A stretch of 64,000 nucleotides of DNA, taken from Leptobrachium leishanense. Its lineage: Eukaryota > Chordata > Amphibia > Anura > Megophryidae. Location of the stretch: NCBI GenBank assembly GCA_009667805.1, contig CM019066.1, positions 330,764,619-330,828,618 on the forward strand. The letters run 5' to 3'. This document shows positions 43,926 through 56,878 of this stretch, piece after piece. The position numbers were made by a program, and so were the translations under genes. Below the pieces are notes generated by a model. It was not told the DNA's origin, ran no database searches, and was given only the letters and a program-made list of their open reading frames with translations. Position 1 is the stretch's first letter. Each line of letters starts with the position of its first letter.

Positions 43926-45429
43926 GAATATTTTTTAAAACTGTGCTTTTTTTTTGACGCAGAAATTGATGGAAGAAGGTGGTCAATAATATGGAGTGCT
44001 CTTTCTTGGTGTTTTGAATATATATATAAGTTATATAAAACCATATTACCAAGTTCATACACATACTGCTACTCAATTGGGCAATCGAGTACTGAATATA
44101 TAGCAACATTTGGTATTTAATAGCGATAAGAAAGCTTATTACAGAATGGACAGTGTTTCAGTGTAGTGTGAACTGTTAAGTGTGGGAAAAGGCATCTTTA
44201 CCTGTGCACCCCCCCCAAAAAAAACCTGCATCACTGGAATAATTAGATCTAGGTGAAGAAATAGGATCCCCAGAAGGCAATTAATTATGCCTGACTTAGC
44301 TAGGTGAGTCTTATCCACAAACAAGGCTTATCTGTTGTTGATTCAGTGAAGCTACGATACATAATTCTTCGTGCAACCCTGCATGAAGAATTCTTCATCT
44401 CAACCCTTGTATGTTGTAGCAGCATTGTATATAATGAATTCTGAAAGCCAAACCTAGTCTACACTAAGTGCACTTATAAACCTAACCTTGGAGCACTAAC
44501 TCAAAAAGTAGTCAAAGGATAAATACACGCTACTCAAATTTTGTCGATTTTATGATAACACAACATCGTTTCTGTTTAGGCTCAACATCTACCACAATTA
44601 CGTGCCATGATCTTTGTGTGTTCTTTTTGTCCTTTTAATGATCCACAGGAGACGAAATCAGAAGTAAAACATTCACTTTCTGTTCTTGAATTTCTCAAAT
44701 CAGAATAATTACCCAAAAAACACATTTTGCAAAAATTATTGTAACGCGTATAAAATGTGACTAAACATTACAGAAGATGAATATAGCCTAATCCATCATG
44801 AGTTATTTTTACTACGTTTATTAAAAAAAATATCTTTTTTATTGAAAAAAAACAAAAACTTTATAAGTGAAGCCATAACATAGCAAATCCCCTGGTCTTC
44901 ATATCCATTCATCAAATCCTCAGTCTGGCAAACACATGATATAAACAGAGGCGCCTTCATAACTTCTAGTGTTCAAACTCCTACAAAAAGAAATGCCGAA
45001 GCTGTGGGAGAGGTTGCACACATTTCACAAGTACTGCAGAAGAAGCCAGAAGAATGACAGGATAGGGGAGCAGTACATTTCAGATAATGGAACAAAGACA
45101 GGATGTTCTGGACCACTGATGGATGGGACCTCCCTAAACACAAATGCCTAAAGCTAAAGTAGTCATATCATCTTAACTGTTTAAATGCAGTATGGGTGGT
45201 ATTCAAATAGGTCATTAACCCTAAAGATCCTGCCAAAATGGGTGAAAATTATTATTTCAATATAGACAAACTTTCCCTTGACCTATTCTTCCTATGAATG
45301 TTAAAGTAGTCGTGTAGGTCTCCAGGCACTATGTTATATTAATATAAACTAACAAATGGATAAAATATCTGAAACTACTTTTCTTCAATGATCTAAATCT
45401 CCTTGTGTAAGTTAACCTCAGTTTGACAT
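43926..45429. other. Unassigned AT-rich DNA
   Basis: An A/T-run pair near 44818-44862 may be a retroelement tail. No gene or delimited repeat was recognised. Confidence 0.35.
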
Positions 45430-45894
45430 ATATTATATTCACTACCAAGTGTTTTTCTAAAATAACCATTGTAAGGAACCAGTGTTTTTTTGAAAAATCA
45501 TTTTAAATTAATTATACAGTAAGAAATATTTGGGCATACTCCCACTGTATTTCTTACTATACTAGCACATTTGGCCAGTAGATGGTGCCATCTACTGCCA
45601 AATTGAGTTACAACCATTGCAGGGAACATGAGCTGCAACTGAATCGGCTGCTGGATGTCCGATGTCAGGACATTCGGTTAGCCGATTTTGCACAGTCTTT
45701 GCTCTTTGGGCATTATGCCCACAGGACTAAATCTTTGGGGGCACCTTCTGCAGCACAAAAGCAAATTAAATTTGTTTGCAGCAAACAAATTTCATTTGCT
45801 TTTGGGCTGCAGAGCTGCTGATTGAGATATCTCAATATTGGGGCGTCGGATGGTGCCTTTGAAGCCCGAGATATCTCGGTAGTGAAGGGGTTAA
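45430..45894 (-). mobile_element. TTAA element, family F copy 2
   Basis: Right end: complement of TTAACCCCTTCACTACCGAG (TTAA at 45891-45894). Left end: decayed CACTACCAAGTG near 45440. The interior shares TTATACAGTAAGAAATATTTGG and GCAAACAAATTTCATTTGC with the split copy at 53789-55245. It is the uninterrupted comparison for that copy. No ORF of note. Confidence 0.6.
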
Positions 45895-46689
45895 CAGATA
45901 AAACTAAACACAACTAAATATTATAGTAAAACAGTTTCACAGCTACAAGCAAATTACAAGGCCTATTCCAGATGACAAGCCCTATTCCAGGTAATATGCT
46001 AGTGTTTGCTTGCAGACTTACCATTCATGGCAACCTGCCATGCTGCTACCACTAGTGGGTTTCTGCTCCTATTCCCAGGGAAGCAAAGCACTTTCTGCCC
46101 AGCGCTATATATACCAAAGGCAATGACAATCACCACTCACCGCATAAATTCTGGTGTCCATAGGAATGATACCGCAGGAGTTTTTTTAAACTACTTGTTA
46201 GGTGTCTATAGACGGGGTATTGGCACGTTCAAGATACTTATCTCCTTAGTATGGCACTTTATTTTTTCACACATGATTTTTCACATATAATTGTTTTGCA
46301 TATGTAAATTTTTCAAATTTTTTTAGTGTGTTCGTGTAGGACTGAACAAAGAGCTTAGAGTCTAAGAGCTGGAAAAAAAAATTGTTTTTTTTCTGTTCAT
46401 AAATAAATTTTGCTCCTTTGAAATTACTCTACACCAGGTTTATGGCGACTGTATTTTCTGGAGTTTTTGAGCTAGCAGCAAGAATTACGAGCAACTTGCA
46501 ATCGCTGAATATTCAAGCTCTAGTGGCACAAGTTTTCTACCAGTATTAAAATTAAAAAAGTCAACCATTACCATTCCACTTGAAAGTATAATATAAAGAT
46601 ATGGAAAGCACACATATAATAATTTTATACTTTTCAATAATTGTCTAGTTTTAACAGTGCAATTTGTTTCAATGTAACATATGTGTTAA
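45895..46689. other. Unassigned AT-rich DNA
   Basis: No gene, repeat terminus or RNA gene recognised. Confidence 0.35.
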
Positions 46690-47740
46690 AACATAACATA
46701 GGACACCGGCGGTAAAAGTAATGACAATCATAGTGAAATCTGATAATACATCAACAGTCCTGCAAAGGACCAATGAATCGACGCACTAGAGAAATGAATA
46801 ATATAGGCTCATCTCAAATCCCAACAGGGGTGATGGTAATGTTCCTTCATCCTCCTCCCTCTTGAGACCTCAAGTTTACCGGGATACAGTCAGCCGAAAG
46901 GATGAATAAAATCTTCACTATATATTTGGAAATGCATAAAAGTATACATAAAAATCAGCATCCAACGCATTTCGTCCTGTAGCCGTTATGTCACAGTGTA
47001 GCGGGAACCGGGGAACGGACAAAGGACCTCAGGATACAGAGAACAGGAACCAGCCTCGGTGTATAAGCGGTAGAGCAGTCGGGAGTATACGCCAGTGGTC
47101 GGGATAACGGAGAGCAGAGTAGTCGAGTATACAAGCCAGCGGTCGGGATATCAGCCAGTGGTCGGGATAACTGAGACCAGCGTGGCCAAAAGTATAAGCC
47201 AAATGTCGGTAACGAGTAGATAACCAATGAAAGCACACTGATAAGCAGGGGAAACAACACATAGCTATCCAGCAAGGTAGTCAGGGACAGATTGATCTTG
47301 TATAGTGAGATCTCTTTCAGGGAAACACCCCTTGAGTACAGGTTCTTTGTGTTGCATGTTAATGGATCCGGTGCCTGTCCCTTTAAGGACAGACCCAGGC
47401 CACACGTGCGCACCTGCGCTCACATGCAGCCTCCCTGACATGCCGACGGTGAAGCAGAGGAACGCCAGGAAATGCGGAAGCCTCTGGTCTGCAAGGTGGT
47501 CCGAGCACCCTGAGCCCTCTGCGTTGCTGGGAGATGCTGTGGCATCCCATGAGGATGAGAAGCCGGAGAGAGACCACATGCGGGAGCGAGACCCTGACCC
47601 CAACCCAGAAACCATGAGGCCAGGCAGGACACCCGCACCAGCCCCCACTGCACCATGTAAGGTGAGCAGGACGCCATGACACGTTATCATAGGGCTTCAT
47701 CTGGGATATACAATAAGTATTGTGCCTTTCCGGTACATCT
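46690..47740. repeat. Cassette repeat split by a solo LTR
   Basis: CCAACGCATTTCGTCCTGTA (46960) and, after the LTR, ATCATAGGGCTTCATCTGGG (47686) form the usual motif pair once the LTR and one CGTTA are removed. Edges are approximate. Confidence 0.55.
46989..47681 (-). mobile_element. Solo LTR of an LTR retrotransposon
   Basis: It begins TGTCACAG and ends CATGACA on the plus strand, so it has TG...CA ends in both readings. A 5-bp TSD, CGTTA, flanks it (46984-46988 and 47682-47686). The interior has repeated GTCGGGATA words and no coding region; the ORFs seen inside are chance frames. Minus orientation is favoured by resemblance to amphibian Gypsy-type LTRs starting TGTCATGG, which is recall, not proof. 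A solo LTR results from recombination between two LTRs. Confidence 0.7.
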
Positions 47741-47924
47741 ACTTTCTGCTAAGCAGCCTAATTAAGCAATAACCACTAAAACAATAAAAACAATAAAAAA
47801 ATTAACAAATCCTGTAATGAGAATTGTCCATTAACATATACAGTATGTTAAGATGAAAGGCAAATGCACTGGAAATGATTGTGTGACACAAAAGTAATCT
47901 CCAAGATTCATGCAGTTACAATTA

Positions 47925-48640
47925 CGAGTATTTATAAACCACCAACAAATTCCGTAGCACTGTACAATCGGTATGGCAACATAACCAAATTAACAAACAA
48001 ATTAAACACACTGAGAACAATGGGAAAAGAGGACCTTGCTCAACAGTTTACAATCTAAGAGGTATGGTGACAAACAAAGGTGAGGGTAAATAGCAGTGTG
48101 AGAAGTAATAGGATGTATGGGGGCTGTGTGGAAGATAGATCAAGAAACGTTCAATAGGGGCATTATTGAGGGAGCTGATAGGCCTTTCTAAAGTAATGTG
48201 CTTTTAGAGATGTCTTGAAATTCAGTTTTGGAGAAGTTGAGATTTAGGAAACAAAGCAGTCATCCTGTTAGAGACAGCAGATTCGCAATCAGTAACCTGA
48301 TCTGAAATTTGGGGTTAGAGATCTGGGGAGAAGAGGTAGATTTGGGTGTCATCATCGAAGAGGTGACATTGGAATCCATAGGAAGAGATTAGATTGCCAT
48401 GAGAGGTGGTATAGATTGAGAAGAGTAGGGGATCCAGAACAGAGCCTTGAGGTACTCCAACTGAGAGAAACTGTGGGTGAAGAAGCATCAGCAAAGGAGA
48501 CACTAAAAGATCAATGAAAGAGAATAAGGAAAGAGTGGTGTAGCTCAGGCCAAGTTGAGGTAGCATGAAGAGTAGAATCTGTTGCGTTCGACTTGGAATA
48601 CTGTGTTTGAAATATACACACCTCAAACTGTGATAGGCTG
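47925..48640 (-). pseudogene. L2/CR1-type LINE fragment with RT motif
   Basis: On the minus strand 48626-48315 reads RT motif 4 ([19 protein letters not shown]) and then [19 protein letters not shown], where the catalytic YADD box is mutated to FDDD. Downstream the 3' UTR continues to an L2-type tail, complement of CACTGTACAATC...GTTACAATTACG (to 47925). The RT palm is cut at its upstream edge. It is clearly dead. Confidence 0.75.
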
Positions 48641-49440
48641 GATAACATCCATTCTATCAGTTTTTATTGATGATGGTTCATCTCATTGTCAAGTCTAGCA
48701 GTTGGAAAAGGCACTAAGGGACAAGAGGGAGACAAGCTTATTATCCAGATCCAAAATAATGCAGTAGATGGACACATGAGACTACAAAACCAAGGAATTG
48801 TAGAAAATGCTACAGAAACTCAGGACAAATGAAGCAGGGCTTGATAAAGGCATGCCCAAACAAGATCAGGAACCAGATAACCAAGGCACAGGTTAGAAAT
48901 GTCAAACTGAATATGGTGCATTCCCGCTCGGATCCTGCAAGAAACAAGCACTTCAGTGCTTCAGTGATGTGGATGAGGTTGGGGGCAGAAAGTCAAACAT
49001 TTACATGCATGAACATCTGATTGCAAGAAGTGTCTTTAGAATGAGTTTGTGGAAAACAGCTCTGTTTAGTAAATACACCAAGATTAGTGAAGTGTATTCA
49101 GCTCCCTCTGGTGGCAAAACGGTAAACCATAAAACAAATAAAAGGAACCACAGCATTACAAGACGCAGTGATACCTTGAACCATACACCAAAGTATGAGT
49201 ATAACGCCATCAAACCTTAAATGTAACACTGTGGAGTGATACGTGATTTAGTCTCAAGTGGAGGGATGAATGAGGAGAGGTGGGATGTGAAGTAAAAGGG
49301 GAATCCATGATGGACGTGACATGGATATGTGAAGGAAAGGGATTAGACTTTGGAGAAAGTCATTTGTAAGGAGAAGAAGGGAATATGGGAGGGTAGAGAA
49401 GGCTGAATGAAATAGGGAACAAAATAGAAGATTCCTAAAG
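48641..49440. other. Unassigned DNA
   Basis: No conserved ORF or delimited repeat. Short ORFs at 48829-49220 have no recognisable domain. Confidence 0.35.
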
Positions 49441-50150
49441 AGATCCCTTAGGGAACGTACTAAGGGCTCTATTCCCTAGTGAGCGCTAACTGTAGGGTTC
49501 GGATGGGTAAGCATTAGCGCCAGGATAAATTACTATAGACGCATGCCCCCCATAATACATTCCTAATGCTAAACCTGTCAAAAATCCGTCAGCGCATTTG
49601 TGATTGCGCTAGCTTGTGCGAGCTTAGTGTACTTTGCACATCCTAAATCCTATAATCAGGGAGCACAGTCAGTAATTAGCATTAGGATAAATGAGTTACA
49701 GAGTCCTAGCGCTAATTATCGCACCGATGCGCAAAGCAAAAAGTTAGCTGCACCTAAAAGCTGGTGCTAAATGACTGCTGTTTTGTGAAATCATTTAGCA
49801 CCGCCTAAATCCCCCCCAATAAATCAGATACTCATCTCTCATTCCATGGCGAGAACGGTGGCCCGATCTGCCGCTTCTGTGAGCAGATAGTCAAACAGAT
49901 CAAATAATCCCCAGACTCCTTCCGCGATCACTCCGAGGCACTGCACGATCTCCCAGCCCGGCAGTGCAACCCTCCACGGAGGAGGTGATACTCGCGGTGG
50001 CGTGGAAGCGATACCACGAGTATCACTGAGGGTAGCACTTCGTTCCGGGGCAAGGTGCCGAATTAGTGCCTGCCCCGTAAACTAACGCTAAAAAGGGGAC
50101 GCTACGGGGAAACCTACAGGCACGTCCCCATTTTAGTGTTAGGTAGGTTT
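49440..50150. repeat. Unclassified repeat rich in AGCGCTAA words
   Basis: Recurring TAGCGC/GCGCTA words in both orientations (49459-49830) suggest an old inverted-repeat element. Its right part (50060-50145) shares the TGCCTGCCCC...GGGGACGCTA block with 27490-27600. Confidence 0.4.
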
Positions 50151-50773
50151 TTTGCCGAAAACATTGGATCCGTTCCGATAAGACGCTACAAACCCGCTGA
50201 ACGCATCCGAAAAAAGTAGGTGATCTGCCGAACAGAGCACCGACCAGCCGCTGGAAAACTTGACAAGCCAACGAACAGGGTAAAACAAAAAAAACTGCGA
50301 CTTTGTACAGCTGTTTGCAAAAAAAACTACTGCATGAAAATGCCTGAAAATTACATATAAGGTCCTATGAATAATAATAAAAAGGTCCTAAAAGATCCTA
50401 AAAGATAAATAGACTTTTTGCTGCAAATTAAAAGAATAAACGGTTTAATAAATATTTAATAAAAACGGGAATATTTTTTACATTGAAAACTATGGGATTC
50501 GTCTGATTAAACCTGCAGAATGAAACCACCGAACATCAGAGCATTTCGACAACTTTTCCGTGTAGTTCGATGTTCTCTGAATAGATTAACTATTGCTTCT
50601 CTATGGGGATTTCACTGCCGTCGAACAGTCATCGCATTTTGCTTGCAATTCGCCAATATTTGGCGAATGGCCAGCTTTTTGAATAGCCAAATGGCTCAGA
50701 AATTGTACCGTATGGGGAAATTCACTGTTCGTTGCAATCTTGGGGCCATTTCGGCTCTCTTTGATTAACCTTG
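50150..50773 (+). mobile_element. Family-A relative, left end missing
   Basis: The right terminus CTCTTTGATTAACCTTG (ending 50773) and subterminal ATTCGCCAATATTTGGCGAA, CATTGAAAACTATGGGATTC match family A. The left end has decayed into the preceding repeat. Confidence 0.55.
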
Positions 50774-50774
50774 T

Positions 50775-51690
50775 TAGTAGATATGAGCGTTTCATTTAGT
50801 CCTGAATCAAAATTTGGATGAAATTTGCCGATTCATATTTCGGACGCACTTCCGAAATAATGAATCGGTTCCTTCTGAAACAGAACGAAAATAAAACAAA
50901 ATAAAACAAATTGATTCAAGTTTCACTTACAGTCAGTCCTGTCTATTGGCCGTGGTGCTGAATCTGTTGTATACAGCATCACAGGCCATGGACAGCATCA
51001 TGGTGCCATTCGGCGGCATAGAAACTCCCCATAGACAAGTAATAGTTAATCTATTCAGAGAACACCGAACAGCACCGAAATGTCAGTAAAATGCCCTGAT
51101 TTTCGTTGGTTCATTAGATAGGTTTAAACAGACGAATCTCATAGATTTCAATGTAAAAAATGTTCCCTGTTTTTATTAAATATTTATTCAATCGTTTATT
51201 CTTTTCACTTGCAGCAAAACGCCTCTTTATTTATTTTTAGGATTTCTTAGGCATTATTCGGGATTTTTTTGGAAAATTTTTGGATCCCTAATTATTTTAA
51301 AATGAGGCTCTTTTTCTTTGTCCTGTGGAGCTGCTGTCCTTGGTGCTGAATAGACTTCAGCACCAAGGACAGGGGGACTAGGCTTTTTTTTTTTTACCCT
51401 AATCTAGGTAATTAATTCATCCGTTTCACTTCCGAAATAAGTAATAAAAATGAAATAACTAATCGATCATTAATCTGAAAATAACTGATAAAAACTAAAT
51501 ACAAATCGATCCAAAATACATATTGCTAATAAAAACAAAATAACGAATGGATCCAAAATATGAAATACAGATCGTCCGAAACAACGAATCGATTCGAAAT
51601 ACGAATCACGGTAACAAAACGAACGCACCGAAACAAATTGAATAACGTAACGGATTGATCCAAAACGAATTGTTCCATTGTGCACGTCTA
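50775..51690. mobile_element. Possible hAT-like element with A fragment inside
   Basis: Outer parts are rich in CCGAAATAATGAATCG and AAAACGAATCGATT words, like the arms of element D, and the right edge GTGCACGTCTA resembles its terminus. An A-family fragment sits at about 51008-51300, followed by a hairpin CTGTCCTTGGTGCTGA (51327-51372). No TSD could be read. Confidence 0.35.
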
Positions 51691-51699
51691 ATATTTAGT

Positions 51700-52198
51700 G
51701 TGTGTTTCTTGTTTTTTACTAGGTTTTCATTTAATTTTAGAGTTTGAAATTCTAAATATTATGTTTCATGCTGAATATACGTTAGTTTATATTAAATCCA
51801 TAAATAATCCTATATGATTATAAAGTTGTATTTATTTCACTGTTTTGAAAGATGTTGAAGTTGTGATGCATGCATTGGCTTACCAGTCTTCCAACGATGA
51901 AAACCACAATCGTTGTAATTATGGGTAAAAACTCAGCCTGGCTGTACACTACATGCCAAACTGCAGGTCTAATAAGTATTAAACCCTTTAGGAAGAGAAA
52001 ATATAGTTATCACATATATAAAAAAAATGAGCACATGCTTTGTGTGCATCTAATGTAGACTAAAATGATTGCCCATTCCAAGTGATATCCACCAGTTCCT
52101 ACATCCACCAGGATGTAAGAGGATAGGCGGGTGAAATGCAGAGCAGATACAGTGTATGAGTGACGTCAGCATGCAAGATTAAAGGGATACTCTGGGGT
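51700..52198. other. Unassigned DNA
   Basis: No feature recognised. Confidence 0.35.
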
Positions 52199-52201
52199 TA
52201 A

Positions 52202-52628
52202 GGCTAGGGTCAGACGAACGCATTTTTCACGTCGTCCGTGAAAAAGTTCGGTCGAACGAACGTACGTATTTTCCCCCGGAATACGCGATAGCGGTCATAC
52301 GATGCGCCTTTTCGTCCGTGATTTTGTACGGATCATCAATAAAACACTTTTTGAGTCTGGACGTTATGTTGGCCGGACATTAGCAGCGTCTGACGTCTCC
52401 TAATCACGCACACACGCCGCTATGCGGCCGCAGCGCACTCTGTACGTCAGTAGTAGCGGTTTGACGTTCTCGAAAAAATGCGTTCGTTGGCCACTTGCGT
52501 TGCGCGGACGAACGTTCGTGCGGCCGTTCTTCGTATGTTACCCGGCATTGGACGTCATTTGCTGCTAGTACGGCCGTGATTTCGTGCGGCTAAACGCACG
52601 TTAAAACTGCGCTAGTCTGACCCTAGCC
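52202..52628. mobile_element. Harbinger-like CpG-rich MITE, family B copy 1
   Basis: The inverted ends are GGCTAGGGTCAGAC and complement; the TSD is TAA (52199-52201 and 52629-52631). CpG-rich interior with no ORF. Confidence 0.85.
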
Positions 52629-52814
52629 TAAAATGGAAGGGGGGAATCAGTGTTAAACATTAACTCCTCCTGAACCCATCCCATTTTAACTCTTTTGATT
52701 CTTTTTAAACTTACTTTGAATGCAGCACGTGGCTTGATCGACACTAGTCTGCACATGACACGCTGCCGGCTTCAAATTACATTGGGTGGTCACGGTGCGT
52801 AGAGTGTCCCTTTA

Positions 52815-53247
52815 GGCTAGGGTCAGACGAGCGTGTTTTCTACGGACTGTGCGCCCGTGCAGTACAGACGCACTTTTTGACGGAAGACGCAGTAGTGGCC
52901 ACACAGTCTGTTTTTGTGACTGACGTTATTTTTGACGGATGTAGGAGGGAAAATAAATTAAAATGAAAAAAACATTTTGTCTGTCAAAAATGCTGGACGT
53001 ATAAATGCAGTCCGTCTGACCACGTTCCATCACTCACACACAAAGCTATGCGGACGTTGCAGACGTGGCGCACTCCATACGTCAGCCCTAGCGGTTCGAC
53101 GTTCTTGCTAACCTGCATCCGTTTGCCCCGTCTGTAGTGCGTACGTACTTTGTGTGTCGGCCTTCATTGGTCATGATTATCTGCTACCACGGACGTATTG
53201 AAGTGCAGCTACACGGACGTTAACACTGCGTTTGTCTGACCCCAGCC
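52815..53247. mobile_element. Harbinger-like MITE, family B copy 2
   Basis: Ends GGCTAGGGTCAGAC and GTCTGACCCCAGCC; TSD TTA (52812-52814 and 53248-53250). More diverged inside than the other three copies. Confidence 0.85.
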
Positions 53248-53509
53248 TTAATGTTAGAAACAGTAGGATGTTGTGATGAACTGGACTAAATTGTGAGATT
53301 ATCCAAGCATTACATACCGGTGAGACAGATATTTTTTGTTATTTCTATCTACCTACACACCATGTATATCTTCATAGGACTTTTATAATGACTGATGCTC
53401 CATAGCTTTACTTCATACCTGGTGGATAGCTTTCACCTAGAAAAGTGCCCTCGGTTATTTTACCTTATTTTATTACATTATCAGTTTGAACAATTTTATT
53501 GATTTTTAA

Positions 53510-53722
53510 CTATTTATGATACTAGTGATCCTGATGACCAATAAAACTCATCTTGCCTTCCTCCACCCCACAACCTCTAGATTGTAAGCTCATTTTAGTC
53601 GGGGTTCTCTACACCTCTTGTTTCTAGTTTCTATGTTTGTTCATAATTTTGTTTCGTTCCCATTCGTTATTGTAAAGCACTGTGGAATCTGTTGGCGATA
53701 TATAAAAGATAAAGATGATGAT
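53510..53722 (+). mobile_element. L2/CR1-type LINE 3' end
   Basis: CTCTAGATTGTAAGCTC, TTATTGTAAAGCACTGTGGA and GTTGGCGATATATAAAAG are followed by a GATGATGATAAT tail. This is the conserved 3' UTR shape of L2-type LINEs. No coding part. Confidence 0.7.
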
Positions 53723-53788
53723 AATTTCATTACACTATGTTTCTCTTTTCATCTGAATATTATCCATCAGTGAAGAGAGAGCTTTTCC

Positions 53789-55245
53789 TTAACCACCTCA
53801 CTACTGTGATCGTGTATACACAATCAGCAGTAGCAGACGCAGCAGCCCAAGATCGCGTTAACACGATCTGGGGCTATGCTGTATCATTGCAAAGGAAATT
53901 CAAGTGTTGCAAACAAATTTCATTTGCATTTGTGCTTGAGAAAGTGCACCCACATTTGTAGCACCGTGGGCATGATGCCTGGGGTGGTAACACGTTTAAA
54001 AACCATCTGAAAAATTAATCGAATGGACTTTCCCCAGTTGATCCTGCTCGGAGCTTAGACCTGCAGTAACTCCATTTGGCCTTTAGGTGGCAAAATCTGC
54101 CTGCCAAATAAGTTACTGCATTAAGAAATACATTGAATATATCCAAATATTTATTACTGTATAATTAACCCTTTCGCTGCTGAGGCGTTTCACACCTCTG
54201 TGCTGAGCTCATTTTTACCTGTTTCGCTCATCATGTTTAAACGCGTTTTGAAGCCTTATTTTAGTATATGACCCAGACATATTATATATCGTTCTTTCCG
54301 TCAGACTCGGCAGATTCATAAAATGTCATTATTATATGTATAAGTAATGCCCTGTCTGTATAATATAACAAAAAATGCAATAAAATTAGAATTTATTACA
54401 AGCGCACCCCAAACAAAAATTGTTAGTGCAGCATCATTGTTCACATTATAATTTTAATGGGAGCAATATTGTTGCATTAACAAAACAAAAAAAACTTGTT
54501 TATTTTTTTCTCATAATTTTTTTAAATATTATTTATTTTTAATTTTGGTTTTTAAAAAAACATTCTACATGGCCATGTTTGGTATCATTGGAAAGGCCAT
54601 GCTCTGGCCGATCCAACGATATCAAACATTAACCCCTACCTGCCATGGATCAGGAGATAGGGGGTTCATTGGAACCCCCTATCTCCACCATTGGTGGCAG
54701 TTAGGGGTTAACTCCAGGACTGACATCCAAGATGTCGGCCAGCTCCGGGAGAGGATCACGATTCGATGCTTTTTGGCGCTGAATCGTGATCCGGCACCCA
54801 AGGGTTTAAAGGCAGGCACAGTTTGGAAGGGCAGGCTGTGCCCTTCCAAACCGTGCCTGCCTTCAGCCGCTGGCCCCCGGCGATCGGAAGGGAAGGACCT
54901 CCCCCCTCCCTTTCAGGCACGTCCTCCGCACTCGCTGGGGGGCGCCTGAAATAGATGTCATCGCGCCGCCGTGACATCTATCTTCCCCCCGGGGTCCCGG
55001 TGTGCCGGGTTGACATGCTAGATGTCAGCCCGCACCGGGGGGCCAGCAATCAGCCGGAATCCCAGCTGATTGCTGCCTCCTATGCTAGGACGCAGTCAGC
55101 GCCTCCGTAACACAGGAGAAACACTTGGCAGGACGCGCTGAGCGCGTCCTTAGCAGCCAAGTGGTTAAATAAAATGATTTTCAAAACAACCACTGGTTTC
55201 TGACCGTAGTTTTTTTGGATAATCACTTGGTAGTGAAAGGGTTAA
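53789..55245 (+). mobile_element. TTAA element, family F copy 1, split by family G
   Basis: The left end TTAACCACCTCACTACTG and right end, complement of TTAACCCTTTCACTACC, pair as inverted repeats. Removing 54165-55168 rejoins the interior as seen in the uninterrupted copy at 45430-45894 (TTACTGTATAATTAA / ATAAAATGATTTTCAAAA). No transposase. Confidence 0.7.
54165..55168 (+). mobile_element. TTAA element, family G
   Basis: The left end TTAACCCTTTCGCTGCTGAG and right end, complement of TTAACCACTTGGCTGCTAAG, sit at a duplicated TTAA (54165-54168 and 55165-55168). It contains an 84-bp hairpin unit with its own TTAACCCCTA ends (about 54630-54713) and several palindromes near 54720-55030. No ORF is convincing. 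Partial copies lie at 1-108 and 21100-21826. Confidence 0.75.
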
Positions 55246-55864
55246 GTATTGTCCAAGTATTGTGTTATATTAATCACTTCTGAGGTGCAAAAATTGTTCT
55301 TTACAACCTATTTGTTGAGCTACACACCGTAATTTAGATACCATGAGCACATTTAATACTTTAATATATTTTAGGCATCTAAAATAAGCCTAAATCACAT
55401 GTCACCACAAAACAGATTAATTTTAAACTGCTATACATTGAATCAGATTTTTAAGGTAGGAATATCACCAACTTTTTCCGTCTTTCCATGGGTGATTCAA
55501 ATACCAGATGCACTCACGGTTCTCTTGAATTTAGATTGATGACTGTGTAATCGGGATTCAGGTGGGAATATCTGTAATAACAGACATTACGTTACACTGT
55601 ATTCTGATACAGTGATGTTTAAAATATTAATCTATAATTTATTTTGTTTCACGGTTTTGACAGTGTGTAGGTGATTGTATGTTTTAGGACGGCATTGAAA
55701 AATGTTCTTTCGTCTGTCATCTCGAATAAAAATAAATAAATCGGTGTGATGATTATTTCAGTCACCTTACCACTCCTGTCTCCTGTCACACATCACTAAC
55801 AAGCTGCTTTCCTACTAATGGACTTATTAAAAATAATTAAAACTGCTGTATACATTACAAAATG
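55246..55864. other. Unassigned AT-rich DNA
   Basis: No feature recognised. Confidence 0.35.
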
Positions 55865-56046
55865 TTACAGGGTTATTCAAAGAGAATCGAAAAGTCACCG
55901 CATGTTCGGTGACTTTTCGTTCTCTTCAATTCGGTGCGATTTGGCGATCCCATTTCGTTGACCCTGCGGTGTATTCAGCAAGCACCATAGGGACGTCGTA
56001 GTGCAGGGAAAAGCCGCAGCAAACCCGACGAACACTCGCCGCTTAA

Positions 56047-56471
56047 GGCTAGGGTCAGACTGAGGCAGTGCGAACGCGCGTTCTGGCGCACTTAATCACG
56101 GCCGCACTAGCAGCAGATGCCGGGCAATGACGGCCAATATACGAAGTACGGTCGCACAAAAGTGCGGCTGCGCAACGCAAGTGGAAAATGAACGCATTTT
56201 TTCGAGAATGTTAAACCACTAGTACTGACGTACAGAGTGCGCTGCGTCCGCTAGAGGCGTGTGTGAGTGAATTGGAGACGTCAGACGCTGCTAATGTCCG
56301 GCCAACATAACGTCCAGACCCAAAAAGTGTTTTATTGATGATCCGTACAAAATCACGGATGAAACTGCGCATAGTATGACCGCTATTGCGTATTCCGTGA
56401 AAAAATACGTCCATTCTTCGAACGCGCATTTTCACGGACAACGTGAAAAATGCGTTAGTCTGACCCTAGCC
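56047..56471. mobile_element. Harbinger-like MITE, family B copy 3
   Basis: Ends GGCTAGGGTCAGAC and complement; TSD TAA (56044-56046 and 56472-56474). It is inserted in family-A copy 4. Confidence 0.87.
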
Positions 56472-56878
56472 TAACCCGGCAAACACACACCGAAACCCAC
56501 AAAAACATCTGGATTAACCCCGCCGAACACGCCTGAGAAACCCGAGCAGCCGCCGATCACAACACAGAGCAGCTGCCAGAAAAACCCGACACCGCAGACG
56601 AATGGAGTGAAAAAAAAAACCAGTACGCTTTGAATGTTTGAAAGTGAAACACTGTTTGCAAACAAACTACTGAACGAAAATGTCTGAAATTTACATATAA
56701 GATCCAATGAATGATAATAAAAAGGTCTGTTACAGAAAAAAGATAAAACAATTAAAAAAAAACAAACGGAAATAATAATTTCGCAAAAAAAACCCAGAAA
56801 AATGCCTAAAAGATCCTAAGAAAATCTGTAAATAAAGAGACTTTTTACAGTAGAATATTATAATAAACGGTTTATTAG

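Noticed and set aside
47265..47700. Overlapping ORFs of 85-141 codons on both strands
   Set aside because: They lie wholly inside the solo LTR and have no retroviral or cellular domain.
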